A DNA stretch of 64,000 nucleotides from Engelhardtia mirabilis. GTDB lineage: Bacteria; Planctomycetota; UBA1135; GCA-002686595. The notes below the pieces were generated by a model. It was not told where the DNA came from. It did no database searches and saw nothing but the letters and a program-made list of their open reading frames with translations. The position numbers were made by a program, and so were the translations under genes. Numbering within the stretch: position 1 is the first letter of the stretch; each line of letters starts with the position of its first letter. The stretch covers positions 1,426,001-1,490,000 of the forward strand of contig NZ_CP036287.1 in the NCBI RefSeq assembly GCF_007748095.1, written 5' to 3'. Below, one piece after another: positions 43,414 to 52,841 of the stretch.

Positions 43414-45654
43414 ATGCAACTCAAGCTCGCCGCACCGGCCCTGTTCGGCCTCTTCCTGGCCCTCTCCGCCGCAGCGCACGGCGAGGGAGTGGACATCGCC
43501 GCGCTCGCCAACTCCGCGCTTGCGGTGCCCTCGCCCAGTGGCGCACTCGTCTCCACCGACGCCTTCGAGGCCTCCTTCGACCAGCTCGGCGTGACCTACA
43601 CGCCGATCCTGGGACCCAGCGCGCCGCGCACGGAGTCCCTGCGGATCGTCGCGCGCAGCATCGGGCGCGGCGGCCCCGCTGACCTCATCCTCGCGCCCGC
43701 CTCACCCACGGTGGAGGGCGACCAGGTGCGTTACGCGCGGGGGTCGGGCGTGACCGAGGTCTACGCCGTGGGTGCCGAGGGTATCGCCCAGAGCTTCGTA
43801 CTCGCCGCGCCGCCCGCGGGCGGGGGCGAGTTGATCGTGCGCTGCGACCTCTTCGGCACCCTCGCGCCCCTCGCTGTCGCGACCGACGACGGCGGCCTCG
43901 ACTTCAGCGGTCCCTCAGGTGGCGCGCGCATGGGCGGCGTGACCGGCGTCGACGCGGACGGCCGCACCTGCCCCGGCGAGCTGCGCGCCGCGGATGGCCA
44001 CCTCGACCTCGTGCTCCCCGCGGACTTCGTCGCGACCGCTACCTATCCCCTGGTGGTCGATCCACTGATCGGATCGGTGTTCGGCATCAACAACGAGACC
44101 TGGGACGACGGTGATCCCGACCTGGCCTACGACGCCACGACCGACACCTATCTGGTTGTTTGGCGCCGCGCCTTCTCTGCCAGCGACGTGAGGATTCGCG
44201 GCCAACGGGTGGGCTCCGCGGGGAACTTGATCGGGCCGGTGGTCTTCTTCGGCCAGGACGCCGGCGGCACGGGCTCGGCGACGGGCGCGCCGCACGTGGC
44301 GAACGTGACCTGGTCCGATCGCTTCCTGGTGGTCTGGAGCCGTGACGGCGTGTTCGGCGAGGACCTCGTCGCGCAGGCCTGCCTGGCCGCGGACGGGAGC
44401 CTGTCGAGCACGGTGACGCTGTTGGTCTCCTTCTCGGCAGACGGTATCGGCGAGTTCGATGTGGCCGGCGAGGCCCAGAACAAGGCGAAGTACACGGACG
44501 CCCTGGTCACTTGGCACCGCAAGAGCTCGAGCGCCGGCATCTACACCCGCCCGGTGAGCGTGCCTCCGACCGGCAACCCCGTCGGCGGCGCCACGGTGCA
44601 GATCACCGACAACGACGTGTTCTTCACCAACATGGACTCTCCGTCGATCGCCGCCACGGGGGGCGCGATCGGCGTGGTGCTCTTGGCCTACCGCAGCTTC
44701 AGCTTCATCGATGGCGACTGGGAGGTCCGCGCCGTGGCCTTGGACCGCGCGGGTCAGCCGACCACGAGCTCCGTAGGACTGACCTTCAACAGCGTCGACG
44801 AGCTCGCGCCGCGCGCGGACGGCGGCGCCACCCTGGGACCACAGTTCGTGGTGGCCTACGAGCGCGAAGCCAACCCGACCCTGCGCGAACTCGAGATCAG
44901 CTCTCTCGCGATTCAAGGCGGCCAACTGGTCGTCACGGGCTCGAGCGTGGTGACCCAGTCCTTGACCGCCCTGTCGGACTACGAGCTGGCCTGGACCCCC
45001 GGTCGCGCCACCCTGGTCTGGTCGGTCAAGTCGTTGTTCCAGAACACCTGGACGGTCCTGACCCAGGACTTCAGCGCCACCGATGCGAAGCCCTGCGGAG
45101 CATCGGCGACGGTGACCGCCTACACGCCGCCCAGCGGCGGCGTCGAGCTGGGCATCGCGTCGGTGGCCTCGGGCGGTGTGCCCGGCCAGGGCGAGGGGCT
45201 GATCGTCTTCAGCTACGACACCGTCACAGCGGGCGGCAACGTCGGCGGTCGACGCTTCGACTCGCTCTCCGGCGGCAGCCTGACGGACCTGGGCGGCGCC
45301 TGCGGGGCCGGCGGCACGATCGTGCCGTCCGGCAACCCGACGATCGGCAACGGCTACTTCCAGCTGACCCTGGTGGGGGCGGAGCCGACCTCGCCGGCCA
45401 CGGTCCTGAACCTGACCGCGCCCGCGACGCCATTCTTCTGCGACGCCTGCGCCTGGCTGCCTTTCCAGGCCACGACGGTCTACCCGACCTTGAACGGGGC
45501 GAGTCAGGTCGTATTGCAGGTGCCCTGTGAGGCGTCGCTGGTCGGTCAGCCCTTCGAGGCGCAGTTCACGACACCGACGCCGGGCTCGACCCCCTGCGCC
45601 CTCGCGCCGCAGTTCTCGGTCTCGAACCGGCTCCAGATCGTGCTGGGGTCGTGA
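43414..45654 (+). CDS. Secreted beta-propeller-like protein with shared C-terminal module
   Basis: A 746-residue protein. ATG 43414 has GGGGAG six bases upstream, and the signal peptide runs to about AAAHGEG. Residues 30-210 are beta-rich and unassigned. From about 210 to 600 there are repeats with alternating hydrophobic strands such as DTYLVVWRRAFSASDVRI, DRFLVVWSRDGVFG and GVVLLAYRSFSF, consistent with a propeller-like fold seen in many secreted planctomycetal proteins. The last 110 residues begin with SGNPTIGNGYFQL and end SVSNRLQIVLGS, resembling the C-terminus of the endonuclease I protein. There are no catalytic motifs. It may be surface-bound; the function is unknown. Confidence 0.65.
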   Translation: MQLKLAAPALFGLFLALSAAAHGEGVDIAALANSALAVPSPSGALVSTDAFEASFDQLGVTYTPILGPSAPRTESLRIVARSIGRGGPADLILAPASPTVEGDQVRYARGSGVTEVYAVGAEGIAQSFVLAAPPAGGGELIVRCDLFGTLAPLAVATDDGGLDFSGPSGGARMGGVTGVDADGRTCPGELRAADGHLDLVLPADFVATATYPLVVDPLIGSVFGINNETWDDGDPDLAYDATTDTYLVVWRRAFSASDVRIRGQRVGSAGNLIGPVVFFGQDAGGTGSATGAPHVANVTWSDRFLVVWSRDGVFGEDLVAQACLAADGSLSSTVTLLVSFSADGIGEFDVAGEAQNKAKYTDALVTWHRKSSSAGIYTRPVSVPPTGNPVGGATVQITDNDVFFTNMDSPSIAATGGAIGVVLLAYRSFSFIDGDWEVRAVALDRAGQPTTSSVGLTFNSVDELAPRADGGATLGPQFVVAYEREANPTLRELEISSLAIQGGQLVVTGSSVVTQSLTALSDYELAWTPGRATLVWSVKSLFQNTWTVLTQDFSATDAKPCGASATVTAYTPPSGGVELGIASVASGGVPGQGEGLIVFSYDTVTAGGNVGGRRFDSLSGGSLTDLGGACGAGGTIVPSGNPTIGNGYFQLTLVGAEPTSPATVLNLTAPATPFFCDACAWLPFQATTVYPTLNGASQVVLQVPCEASLVGQPFEAQFTTPTPGSTPCALAPQFSVSNRLQIVLGS

Positions 45655-45691
45655 GTTCCCTGCGGGCGTCGGCCAAGCGGTCGGCGCCCGC

Positions 45692-45697
45692 TAACCT
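45692..45697 (+). promoter_or_regulatory. -10-like TAACCT upstream of a methyltransferase gene
   Basis: TAACCT, 43 bases before ATG 45741 and identical to the hexamer ahead of ptsI, is the only AT-containing hexamer of this type in the gap. Confidence 0.3.
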
Positions 45698-45740
45698 GGG
45701 GCGCAGACCTTCATCTTCCCGCTCCGGCCCGAGTCCGCCC

Positions 45741-46463
45741 ATGCCCGACCTGCCCCTGGTCACTCGCGAAGACAACCGCGCCTACCTGTTCGATCGCTTC
45801 GCCCAGCGCCTGTTGGAGCAGGCGCCCGGCTCGGTGCTCGACGTCGGATGTGGGCGCGGAGGTCTGCTGCGGCGCTGCGAAGCGGCGGGCGTCGCCGCGG
45901 TCGGGTTGGAGGAGGACGCCGAGCGCGCCGAGGAGTTGGTGCGAGCGGGCCTCGACGTACGCAGGGGCCGCGCCGAGCAACTGCCCTTCGAGGACGGCGC
46001 CTTCGAGTGGGTCACCATGCGCCACGTGCCGCACCACCTGGTCGACCCCCCGCGCGCGGTGGCCGAGGCCCTGCGCGTGGCGAGCGTCGGCGTGCTCCTG
46101 GCCGAGCCCTGGTACGACCGCTTCCAGCCCTCGCAGGACGTGGGCTGGCGCATCGACCAGTGGCTGCGCGCCGACGACCGCCGCGCCGGCATGGTCCACG
46201 GCGAGGGCTTCGCCCCGCTGGAGTTGGCCGCGCTGATACTGGCCGCGGCCCCGGACGCGACGGTCGAACTCGAGACGCACTTGAAGCCCGCGGTCGAGGA
46301 TCTCGCGGCCCTGTCCGCGTCGATCGGCGCGCGCCTCGCGTCGGTGGGCAGCGACCACCCCGAGGCCGCCGTGATCGCGGCGCTCTTGGCGCGGGCCGCC
46401 GAGACCGGTGCGGGTCTCGGCGGCTCGGCCTTCGCCTGGGGCCGGCTCAGTTCGCCAGGGTGA
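45741..46463 (+). CDS. Class I SAM-dependent methyltransferase
   Basis: A 240-residue enzyme. Motif I is SVLDVGCGRGGLLRRC, followed by an acidic motif II in AVGLEEDAERA and a post-motif LPFEDGAFEWVTMRHVPHHL. The sequence matches the methyltransf_11 type that modifies small molecules such as quinones, tetrapyrroles or lipids. ATG 45741 is chosen over upstream codons because the preceding 30 residues are Ser/Arg/Pro-rich and non-conserved in style. Its last 17 bp overlap the end of the converging endonuclease gene. The substrate cannot be told. Confidence 0.8.
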   Translation: MPDLPLVTREDNRAYLFDRFAQRLLEQAPGSVLDVGCGRGGLLRRCEAAGVAAVGLEEDAERAEELVRAGLDVRRGRAEQLPFEDGAFEWVTMRHVPHHLVDPPRAVAEALRVASVGVLLAEPWYDRFQPSQDVGWRIDQWLRADDRRAGMVHGEGFAPLELAALILAAAPDATVELETHLKPAVEDLAALSASIGARLASVGSDHPEAAVIAALLARAAETGAGLGGSAFAWGRLSSPG

Positions 46464-49083
46464 CCCGGGCGCCTTCGGTCAGGCCGATGCCGGTCGGCCC
46501 GAAGGGATCGATCAGCGCGCCCTGCACGTAGAAGACCAGGCCCGCGAGGACGCAGTCGAAGGGCACGGCGATGGCGATCGGCGCAGGGCTGCCGGCGCCG
46601 GCCCAGGCCGGACCCACGAGGGTCGGCTGGATCAGTTGACCGGGCAGGGTCGAGATCAGCAGTTCGCCGGGGAGTCCCGGGCCGCCCATGCCGAAGCCGG
46701 GGATCGGCGTCCCGCAGGGGAAGCCGGGATCGGGCGAGAGCGAGATCAACAGCAGCGAGATCGAGCCCACGGTCTGGTTGCCGGTCGGGTTGTCGACGCC
46801 GAAGACCAGCGTCGCGCCGACCGTCGGGTTGCCCGACAGCAGTTGCAGGCTGCCCGCCGGGTTCAGGCCACAGCCGTAGGCCTGGACCAGTGTCGCGCAG
46901 CCGCCCACGAAGCTCTGGCCGGCGTTGACCGCGCCGGGCGTCTGCGCCGTGGGGCCGGCCCAACCGCCGAAGTCCCCCGCGCTGAAGCCGCTGCCCGTGC
47001 GCTGCAGAGACAGGCCGGCCGGCGTCGAGTTGGTCTCGGACACGCCGATGTCGGTCGAGAGCATGCCGTCCGCCGCTCCGCCGGACGCGGTGAAGCTGCC
47101 CTCGTAGGAGATGAACTCGACCGCGTTGCCCTGGGGATCCACCAGCGCGATCCCGTCGGGCGCGCCGTTCTGCAGACCGGCGAAGGGGAAGGCCAGGGCG
47201 CCGACGCAACCGGCTTCATCCGCGATCGTCCCCGACAGGTTCACCGACGAGTAGCTGACCTGGGTCGAGCCGTTGTAGCCCACCAGGATCCAGCCATTCA
47301 GGTCGAGACCGGCCGGACCGGCGACCTCCACGAACTCGCCGTCGTCGGTGCTCTCGTCGTCGTAGTGCAGCTCGTTGATCCAGGGCGTGCCGGCCGCCCC
47401 GCCGCCCTGCACGCCGATGGCGAGCTCGGTCGAGAAGTCCGACTCACCGCTACCGTCGATGGCCGTCACGACGTAGTAGGCGGTCGTGCCCGAGCTGGCG
47501 CCGGTGTCCAGGTAGGTCGGCGAAGTCACGGGGCTCCCGGGCAGGGGCACGTAGCCGAAGCCCGAGAAGCTCGAGCGGTAGACGCCGTAGCCGGTGACGC
47601 CCGGATCGAGGCTCCCGGTCCAAGTCAGCTTGACCGCGCCGGCGCAGGACACGCCCGCGAGCCCGGTGGGGGCCGGGGGGCCCGTGGGAGCCGTGCATGC
47701 GTCGCCGAAGACCTGGCCAGCGTTGAGTGCGCCGGGGGATTCGGCCTGCGGCCCGCCCCAGGCGAAGTCGGCACCGGTGGTGCCCGTGCCGATGCGCGCG
47801 AGCGCGAGACCGAGCGGCGCAGCGGCGGACTCCTCGACGCCCACGTCAGTGGAGGTCAGACCGAAGGCCGGACCGTCGGTGGCCGTGAAGGCGCCCTCGT
47901 AGCTCCAGAACTCGAGCACGTTGTCGAGCGGATCGACCAGCGCGAGCCCATCGGGCGAGCCGTTCTGCAGGTCGGGGAAGGCGAAGGAGACGGTCCCGAG
48001 GCAACCGCCGGCGTCGGGCACCAGGCCCACCAGGTCGACCGAGCCGTAGGGCGCCCCGTCGCCGCCGTTGTAGGCCAGGATGCGATAGCCGGCGAGGTTG
48101 AGGCCGGCCGTGCCGGCCACCTCGACGAACTCACCGACGTCGGCGCCGCCGTTGTCGTAGTGGAACTCGTTGATCCACAGCTCGCCCGTGGCCGTGCCGG
48201 TGCCCCACAGGATGTCGATCCACTCGGGGTGGTCGATGAAGGGGTTGCGGTTGCCCTGGAAGGCGAAGACCGCGTCGTTGCGCGCCAGTTCCTTGGCGTC
48301 GACCGGATCCTCCGCGGCCCATTGCAAGAGCACGTCGCGGATGCCCATGTAGGCCACGCTCTCGTTGTTCCCGGTGGCGCTGGCGATGATCAACGCTTCG
48401 TCATTGGTCACGATCAGGTCGGGCTCCGACGCGCCGGTGCCGCCGTGGGTGCCGCCCTCGTAGCGCACGTCGAGGTACAGGATCGCCCGCGCCACGTCGC
48501 CGCGGCGGCCGTTCCACGTCTCCCAGGTCCCCGCGGTTTGAAAGCCCGTGGTCCAGTTCGAGTTGCCCGGGTAGCTGCCCGAGCCGCCGCCGGCGCCGGC
48601 ATTGGGGTCGGTGGGCCACTCGGCGCAGGTCGGGTCGCAGTTGCGGTAGGGCTTGTTGCTGCGCGCGCCGTTGTAGGCGTCGTCACTCAGGAACAGCCCG
48701 TGGCAGTCGCTGTAGGGGTAGTTGGAGCCGGAGTCGTTGGGGAAGCCCAGCGAACTCGGCCAGGAGTGCTCGCGCGAGTAGAAGGAGTTCCCACCGCCCT
48801 GCTTGGGGTAGCTCGCGTTGCGGTAGACGTCGAGAATCCTGCCCGCGTTGCCGGGGTCCTCGTCGGCCAGCTCGAGGATGTCCCAGGTGTCGGTGCCGCC
48901 CGAGGTGAAGGGGAAGCGCTGGTGGTCGTCGATCACCGCGTGCAGGGAGGACCGCAGGGTCGCGGCGGAGGAGGCGTCGACCGTGTCGTAGTAGCCGGCG
49001 GGGGCCTGGGCTGCGGCGAGGGGGGCGACGAGGCACGCCACCAGGGCGAGCAGGGCGGGGCGCAGGGAGCGGGGGCAGGTCAC
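46447..49083 (-). CDS. Secreted endonuclease I with lamin-tail-like and FN3 modules
   Basis: An 878-residue exported protein from GTG 49083. Signal peptide 1-26 (LALVACLVAPLAAAQ). Endonuclease I domain (about 27-300) with SREHSWPSSLGF, NYPYSDCHGLFLSD, YNGARSNKPY, GDVARAILYLDVRY and NRNPFIDHPEW, the blocks that carry the catalytic His and metal ligands. Two lamin-tail-domain-like modules follow, starting WINEFHYDNGGADVGEFVE and WINELHYDDESTDDGEFVE, with a fibronectin-III-like domain between them (GLAGVSCAGAVKLTWTG). The final 140 residues match the C-terminal module type of the 43414 gene. It likely degrades external DNA or RNA for nutrients; the modules probably help surface or substrate attachment (inference). 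Confidence 0.88.
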   Translation of the reverse strand: MTCPRSLRPALLALVACLVAPLAAAQAPAGYYDTVDASSAATLRSSLHAVIDDHQRFPFTSGGTDTWDILELADEDPGNAGRILDVYRNASYPKQGGGNSFYSREHSWPSSLGFPNDSGSNYPYSDCHGLFLSDDAYNGARSNKPYRNCDPTCAEWPTDPNAGAGGGSGSYPGNSNWTTGFQTAGTWETWNGRRGDVARAILYLDVRYEGGTHGGTGASEPDLIVTNDEALIIASATGNNESVAYMGIRDVLLQWAAEDPVDAKELARNDAVFAFQGNRNPFIDHPEWIDILWGTGTATGELWINEFHYDNGGADVGEFVEVAGTAGLNLAGYRILAYNGGDGAPYGSVDLVGLVPDAGGCLGTVSFAFPDLQNGSPDGLALVDPLDNVLEFWSYEGAFTATDGPAFGLTSTDVGVEESAAAPLGLALARIGTGTTGADFAWGGPQAESPGALNAGQVFGDACTAPTGPPAPTGLAGVSCAGAVKLTWTGSLDPGVTGYGVYRSSFSGFGYVPLPGSPVTSPTYLDTGASSGTTAYYVVTAIDGSGESDFSTELAIGVQGGGAAGTPWINELHYDDESTDDGEFVEVAGPAGLDLNGWILVGYNGSTQVSYSSVNLSGTIADEAGCVGALAFPFAGLQNGAPDGIALVDPQGNAVEFISYEGSFTASGGAADGMLSTDIGVSETNSTPAGLSLQRTGSGFSAGDFGGWAGPTAQTPGAVNAGQSFVGGCATLVQAYGCGLNPAGSLQLLSGNPTVGATLVFGVDNPTGNQTVGSISLLLISLSPDPGFPCGTPIPGFGMGGPGLPGELLISTLPGQLIQPTLVGPAWAGAGSPAPIAIAVPFDCVLAGLVFYVQGALIDPFGPTGIGLTEGARVTLAN

Positions 49084-49168
49084 GATGGGAGAGTCCTCGG
49101 AGGGCTTGGGGGAGCCCGCAAGTCTGTCACAGCTCCGCGGACGGGTGTCCGGCCAGGGCCCTGAACGC

Positions 49169-49174
49169 TAAAGT
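49169..49174 (+). promoter_or_regulatory. -10-like TAAAGT upstream of the Usp gene
   Basis: TAAAGT, 68 bases before ATG 49243 in the 159-bp gap between diverging genes, is the best -10 candidate for the Usp gene. Confidence 0.3.
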
Positions 49175-49242
49175 GGACTCGCGGCTCCGAAATGCGCCGC
49201 CACCGGCCCAGAGGCCCCTCCGAACCCACACCAGGTCCCTCC

Positions 49243-50151
49243 ATGAACCGCCCCGACTCCATCCGTCGCATCCTCGTCGGCGCCGACACCCGCGGACTCT
49301 CCCAGGACGCCCTGGTCCGGGCCTTCGACCTGGCCGGACGCTTCGAGGCCGAGCTGGACGTCTTGCACGTGGTCGAAGCGCCGCTCCCGCGTGGGCCGGT
49401 GGTGCGCAAGGAGGAGCTGGCCAAGCTGAACGGCGAGGCCTTCGCGAAGGCGCGGGCCGAGGTCGAAGAGCGGGTGGCGAAGGCCCGTGCAGCCAACAGC
49501 GACGTCAAGCTGACCACCTGCGAGGTGGAGACGGTCCCCGGCCACGTGGCCGAGGCCCTCCTGAAGCGCGCCGAGGCCACGGGCGCCGACCTGCTCGTGA
49601 TCGGCCCCCACGCCGAGCGCAAGCTGTTCGAGTTCGGCTCGACCACCCGCGCCGTGCTCGGCCACTCGCCGATCCCCGTCTGGAACCAGACCGCCCCCGT
49701 CGAGCCGATCGAGCGCGTACTGGTGCCGATCGACTTCTCCGACCACAGCCGCGCGGCGGTGCACCACGCCATCGGCTACTCGGTGGCCTTCGGCGCGCCC
49801 TTGACCCTGTTGCACTGCTACGTGCCCCCGAGCTTCGCCTACGACCCCGACGGCTCGGGATTGGCCGGCGCGAATTACGTGGTCGAGGCCGATCGCGACC
49901 AGGAGCGGGGCGAGCTGGAACGCTGGATCGCCGAGCTCGAGGAAACCCCGGCCGTGTCGCTGCAGTCGATCTTCGCCGAGGGCGATCCGCGCATCGCGGT
50001 CTCCGAGGAGCGGCGCGCCGGAGACCTGGTCGTGATGGGCACCCAGGGTCGCAGCGGCTTCTCGCGCTTCCTGCTGGGCAGCGTCGCCCACGCGACCGTG
50101 CGCGACACCGAGGGCGCCGTGGTGGTCGTGCCCGGCCCCGAAGCGGACTGA
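49243..50151 (+). CDS. Tandem universal stress protein (two UspA domains)
   Basis: A 302-residue cytoplasmic protein with two Usp domains (about 6-150 and 155-300). The second has the ATP-binding signature as GTQGRSGFSRFLLGSVAHATV (G-x2-G-x9-G-S). The first has a changed version around GPHAERKLFEFGSTTRAVL that lacks the first G-x2-G element, so ATP binding is expected only in the C-terminal half. Both begin with a strand-Asp pattern (RRILVGADTRG, ERVLVPIDFSDHS). ATG 49243 is chosen because the domain starts directly after it. Usp proteins aid survival in stress; no partner is adjacent. It converges on the TPR gene with 36 bp between. Confidence 0.92.
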   Translation: MNRPDSIRRILVGADTRGLSQDALVRAFDLAGRFEAELDVLHVVEAPLPRGPVVRKEELAKLNGEAFAKARAEVEERVAKARAANSDVKLTTCEVETVPGHVAEALLKRAEATGADLLVIGPHAERKLFEFGSTTRAVLGHSPIPVWNQTAPVEPIERVLVPIDFSDHSRAAVHHAIGYSVAFGAPLTLLHCYVPPSFAYDPDGSGLAGANYVVEADRDQERGELERWIAELEETPAVSLQSIFAEGDPRIAVSEERRAGDLVVMGTQGRSGFSRFLLGSVAHATVRDTEGAVVVVPGPEAD

Positions 50152-50187
50152 ACGAGTCCGCTCCGGGGGAGGTCGCCGCGCCGGCGA

Positions 50188-52536
50188 TCAACCGTCGTTG
50201 CCGTCGTCCTGGCCCAGGGGGCGGCGGCCGTCGGCGCTGCGGGTGGCGGGTCCCACGCGGTCGAAGGGCGCCGGCAGCAGCTTGTCGTTCGGCAGCACGT
50301 CGAGGGCCGCCTGGACACGGTGGGCGAGGTCCACGCGCTCCGCGCGGTTGGCGCGGTAGCGCAGGGCCTGGGCGGTGGCCACGCCCGAGAGGTTGAGGCC
50401 ATCGAGGGCATCCGCCGCCTGGGGCCGGCGCGCGAACGAGGCCTCGATCTCGGCCACCGCCGGCTCGAGCCTCCCCAGCTCCATCAAGACGCGGGCGCGA
50501 CCGGCCAGGGCCATGGCCGCGTAGTGGTCCGCGCTCTCGAGGTTGTCGGGGTTGTTGGCCACCGACTGGTCGTAGTAGTCGATCGCGCGCGAGTAGGCGG
50601 CCAGGGCCTCTTCGCGCTCACCGGACCGGCGGTGGAACTCGGCCGCCGTCAGCGAAGCGAAGCCCGCGTACCAGGGCGTGTTGGGCGAGGCGTACTCGGA
50701 GGCGAGCATGGCCTGGTAGGCCGGCTCGAGGCCGCGGTAGCCGAGTTGATAGAGCACCTGCGCGCGCTTGCGACCGTGCAGGTCCCAGGAGTCGGGATAG
50801 CGCATCAGGCCCTCGTCGAGGGCCGCCCAGGCGCGATCCACCGCGCCGAGGGTGCGCAGGAAGTCCACGTGCTTGACCACCGACGCCTCGGTGCCGAGGG
50901 GGTGACGATTGATCACCGAGTAGGCGGCGTGGACGTCGGTCAGCCACTCGCGGGGCCAGTCGTTGCCCGCGGCCACGGCCTCGGTGATCGCCTCGCGCCG
51001 CGCCTCGGCGAAGATCGAGAGCACCGAGATCGCGCTCCAATCCGCCTGGCCGGGCGGCATCTCGCCCACGGCGGCGTCGGCGCGCGTGCGCGCCTGGGCG
51101 ATGTCGCCCAGGAAGAAGGCGGCGATGGCCACGGTGGCGTCCACGCGCCAACCGGTGGCGCCCAGCTGCTCGGCCTCGAGCGCGGCGCGCCGCGCGTCCT
51201 CGAGCAGGAGCTGCTGGTAGCTGCGCACGACGCCCCCGCCGTTGCCGAGCACCGCCGCGGCCTGGGGATCGACGGCCAGGGCCAGGGAGGCCTCCGCCAA
51301 CTCGAGCTTCAAGGCCGGATCGGTGGGCTGGGCCTTGGCCGCCGCGCCGCCGTACTCGAGGCGCGAGACCACCTGGACGCGATCGCGACGCTCCATCGGC
51401 GCCTCGGCCCCCTCCAGGGCGCGGGTCCAACTGTCGACGTCCAACGACTCGGAGCGCGTGGCGAGCCCGCGGTAGACCGCCGACAGGGACTTGGCCCAGG
51501 GCGTGTGCGCGTCCTGCCGCTCGAGGGCGGCCAACAGCGCCTCGCGGTCGTCGGCCGGCATCGGCACCCGCAGGGCCTCGGCGATCAGGTCCGCCGCCTT
51601 GGGGTTCGAGGTCTGCACCAGGGCCTCGCGGGCCAGGTCCGCGAGCTCCGGATCGAGCCCGTAGATCGCCAGTCGCAACAGGTCGATGGGCGCGTCGCCC
51701 CCGGCCTCGGTCGCTCGACGCAGGAGCGCCCGCCGCAGGTCCGCGTTCCCGTCGACGTAAGCGCGCTCGACCATCTCCATGTCGTCCGACGCGCGGCTGG
51801 TGACCCGATCGAGCAGCGGCCGATCGTTGCCCGTGTCCGGATAGGGCTCGCGCGTGCGCGTGGCGATGCCCTCGCGGATCGTGTCGAACACCGAGGCCGT
51901 GTCGAGGGCGTAGTACACGTCGTAGACCTCGTCGCCCTCCAGCTCGATCATGATGTGCCGCGGCGACACGCGCACGTCGTCGAGGAAGCGGTCGTACAGC
52001 TCGGGCTCGTTGAGGATGTGCTCGCCGCAGGTGACCGTGCCGAAGCGCGGGCAGGGGATGCGCCGGCCCTGCTCGTCGTAGTCCCGCGGCGTGTGCCGGT
52101 AGACCGAGGCGATCACGCACACGTAGGGCTCGTAGAGCGAGGCCACCTCGGGCTGGCGGTAGCGCACGCCGGCGTAGTGCTCGCTGGCGATCTCGCCGTC
52201 CATGTTGACGCAGGCCAGAATCGGCTTGCCGGTCGCGAGGGACACGGCGATGGCGTCGTCGAAGGTCCGCTCCCATGGGATCAGGCAGGGCTTGGCCCAG
52301 TCCTCGGCCGTGGGCGCGGCCCACATCTGCTCCCGCTCGAGTCCCTGGTTGCGGCGGTCGCCGACCGTCGGCGCCTGCGTCGCAGCGGGGGTTGCTCCCT
52401 GCTCCGTCTCGGCGGGCGCACCGAGCGGGTCCTGGTCGGTGGCGGAGGGAGCCAGCTGGGCGCGCGCCGGCAGCAGCGTGACCAGCCCGGCGAGGGCCAG
52501 CGTCGCAAGGGTGGGGGAGGCGGCAGTGATTCGCAT
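50188..52536 (-). CDS. Secreted thioredoxin-like plus TPR protein
   Basis: A 782-residue protein. Signal peptide to about residue 27 (VTLLPARAQ). Residues 85-200 resemble a thioredoxin-like fold of the DUF255/SoxW kind: GKPILACVNMDGEIASEHYAG, then YEPYVCVIASVYRHTP, without a CxxC pair, so redox activity is unlikely. The remainder is helical, with HEAT-like repeats (about 260-350) and TPR-like repeats toward the C-terminus (EREEALAAYSRAIDYYDQSV, ARVLMELGRLEPAVAEIEAS). Such proteins act as periplasmic scaffolds. A TAGGCT hexamer (52574-52579, minus strand) may be its -10. The function is not known. Confidence 0.65.
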   Translation of the reverse strand: MRITAASPTLATLALAGLVTLLPARAQLAPSATDQDPLGAPAETEQGATPAATQAPTVGDRRNQGLEREQMWAAPTAEDWAKPCLIPWERTFDDAIAVSLATGKPILACVNMDGEIASEHYAGVRYRQPEVASLYEPYVCVIASVYRHTPRDYDEQGRRIPCPRFGTVTCGEHILNEPELYDRFLDDVRVSPRHIMIELEGDEVYDVYYALDTASVFDTIREGIATRTREPYPDTGNDRPLLDRVTSRASDDMEMVERAYVDGNADLRRALLRRATEAGGDAPIDLLRLAIYGLDPELADLAREALVQTSNPKAADLIAEALRVPMPADDREALLAALERQDAHTPWAKSLSAVYRGLATRSESLDVDSWTRALEGAEAPMERRDRVQVVSRLEYGGAAAKAQPTDPALKLELAEASLALAVDPQAAAVLGNGGGVVRSYQQLLLEDARRAALEAEQLGATGWRVDATVAIAAFFLGDIAQARTRADAAVGEMPPGQADWSAISVLSIFAEARREAITEAVAAGNDWPREWLTDVHAAYSVINRHPLGTEASVVKHVDFLRTLGAVDRAWAALDEGLMRYPDSWDLHGRKRAQVLYQLGYRGLEPAYQAMLASEYASPNTPWYAGFASLTAAEFHRRSGEREEALAAYSRAIDYYDQSVANNPDNLESADHYAAMALAGRARVLMELGRLEPAVAEIEASFARRPQAADALDGLNLSGVATAQALRYRANRAERVDLAHRVQAALDVLPNDKLLPAPFDRVGPATRSADGRRPLGQDDGNDG

Positions 52537-52841
52537 GGTCGGACTCGGAAGGGGTCGGGATCGGGGCCGCGCTAGCCTAGCCGGATCGGTTGTCGCGATC
52601 CTCGGCTGGTGGACCCGGCCCGGTCCAAGGGGGCGACCCCGGGGGTCGCCACTCGCTCGGGGCGCGGCCCGTGCGAAGATCGTGCCCGGTCGCCGACCTG
52701 GCTCGCCTCTTGCAACCGGTCAGCGGCGCCCTCGGTTCTCGTAGGATCCGCGCCCGCTGGCGCAAGCTCCGGCTGCCCAGCCCGCCGGGAAACACCGTCC
52801 CCCTCGCCGTTCACCTGTCCCCCCACGTCGGATTCCCTTCC
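52537..52841. other. 305-bp gap between diverging genes
   Basis: It carries -10-like TAGGCT (52574-52579, minus) and TAGGAT (52742-52747, plus) for the two diverging genes. The plus frame is open from 52590 into the BatD-like gene but reads Arg/Pro-rich and precedes the signal peptide, so I treat it as non-coding. Confidence 0.45.

Noticed and set aside
46408..49164. 918-codon open frame antisense to endonuclease I
   Set aside because: The endonuclease reads through with recognisable motifs; the other strand does not.
50168..50186. Small dyad TCGCCG/CGGCGA between the Usp and TPR genes considered as a terminator
   Set aside because: The stem is only 6 bp with no T-run; such dyads are frequent by chance at this base composition.
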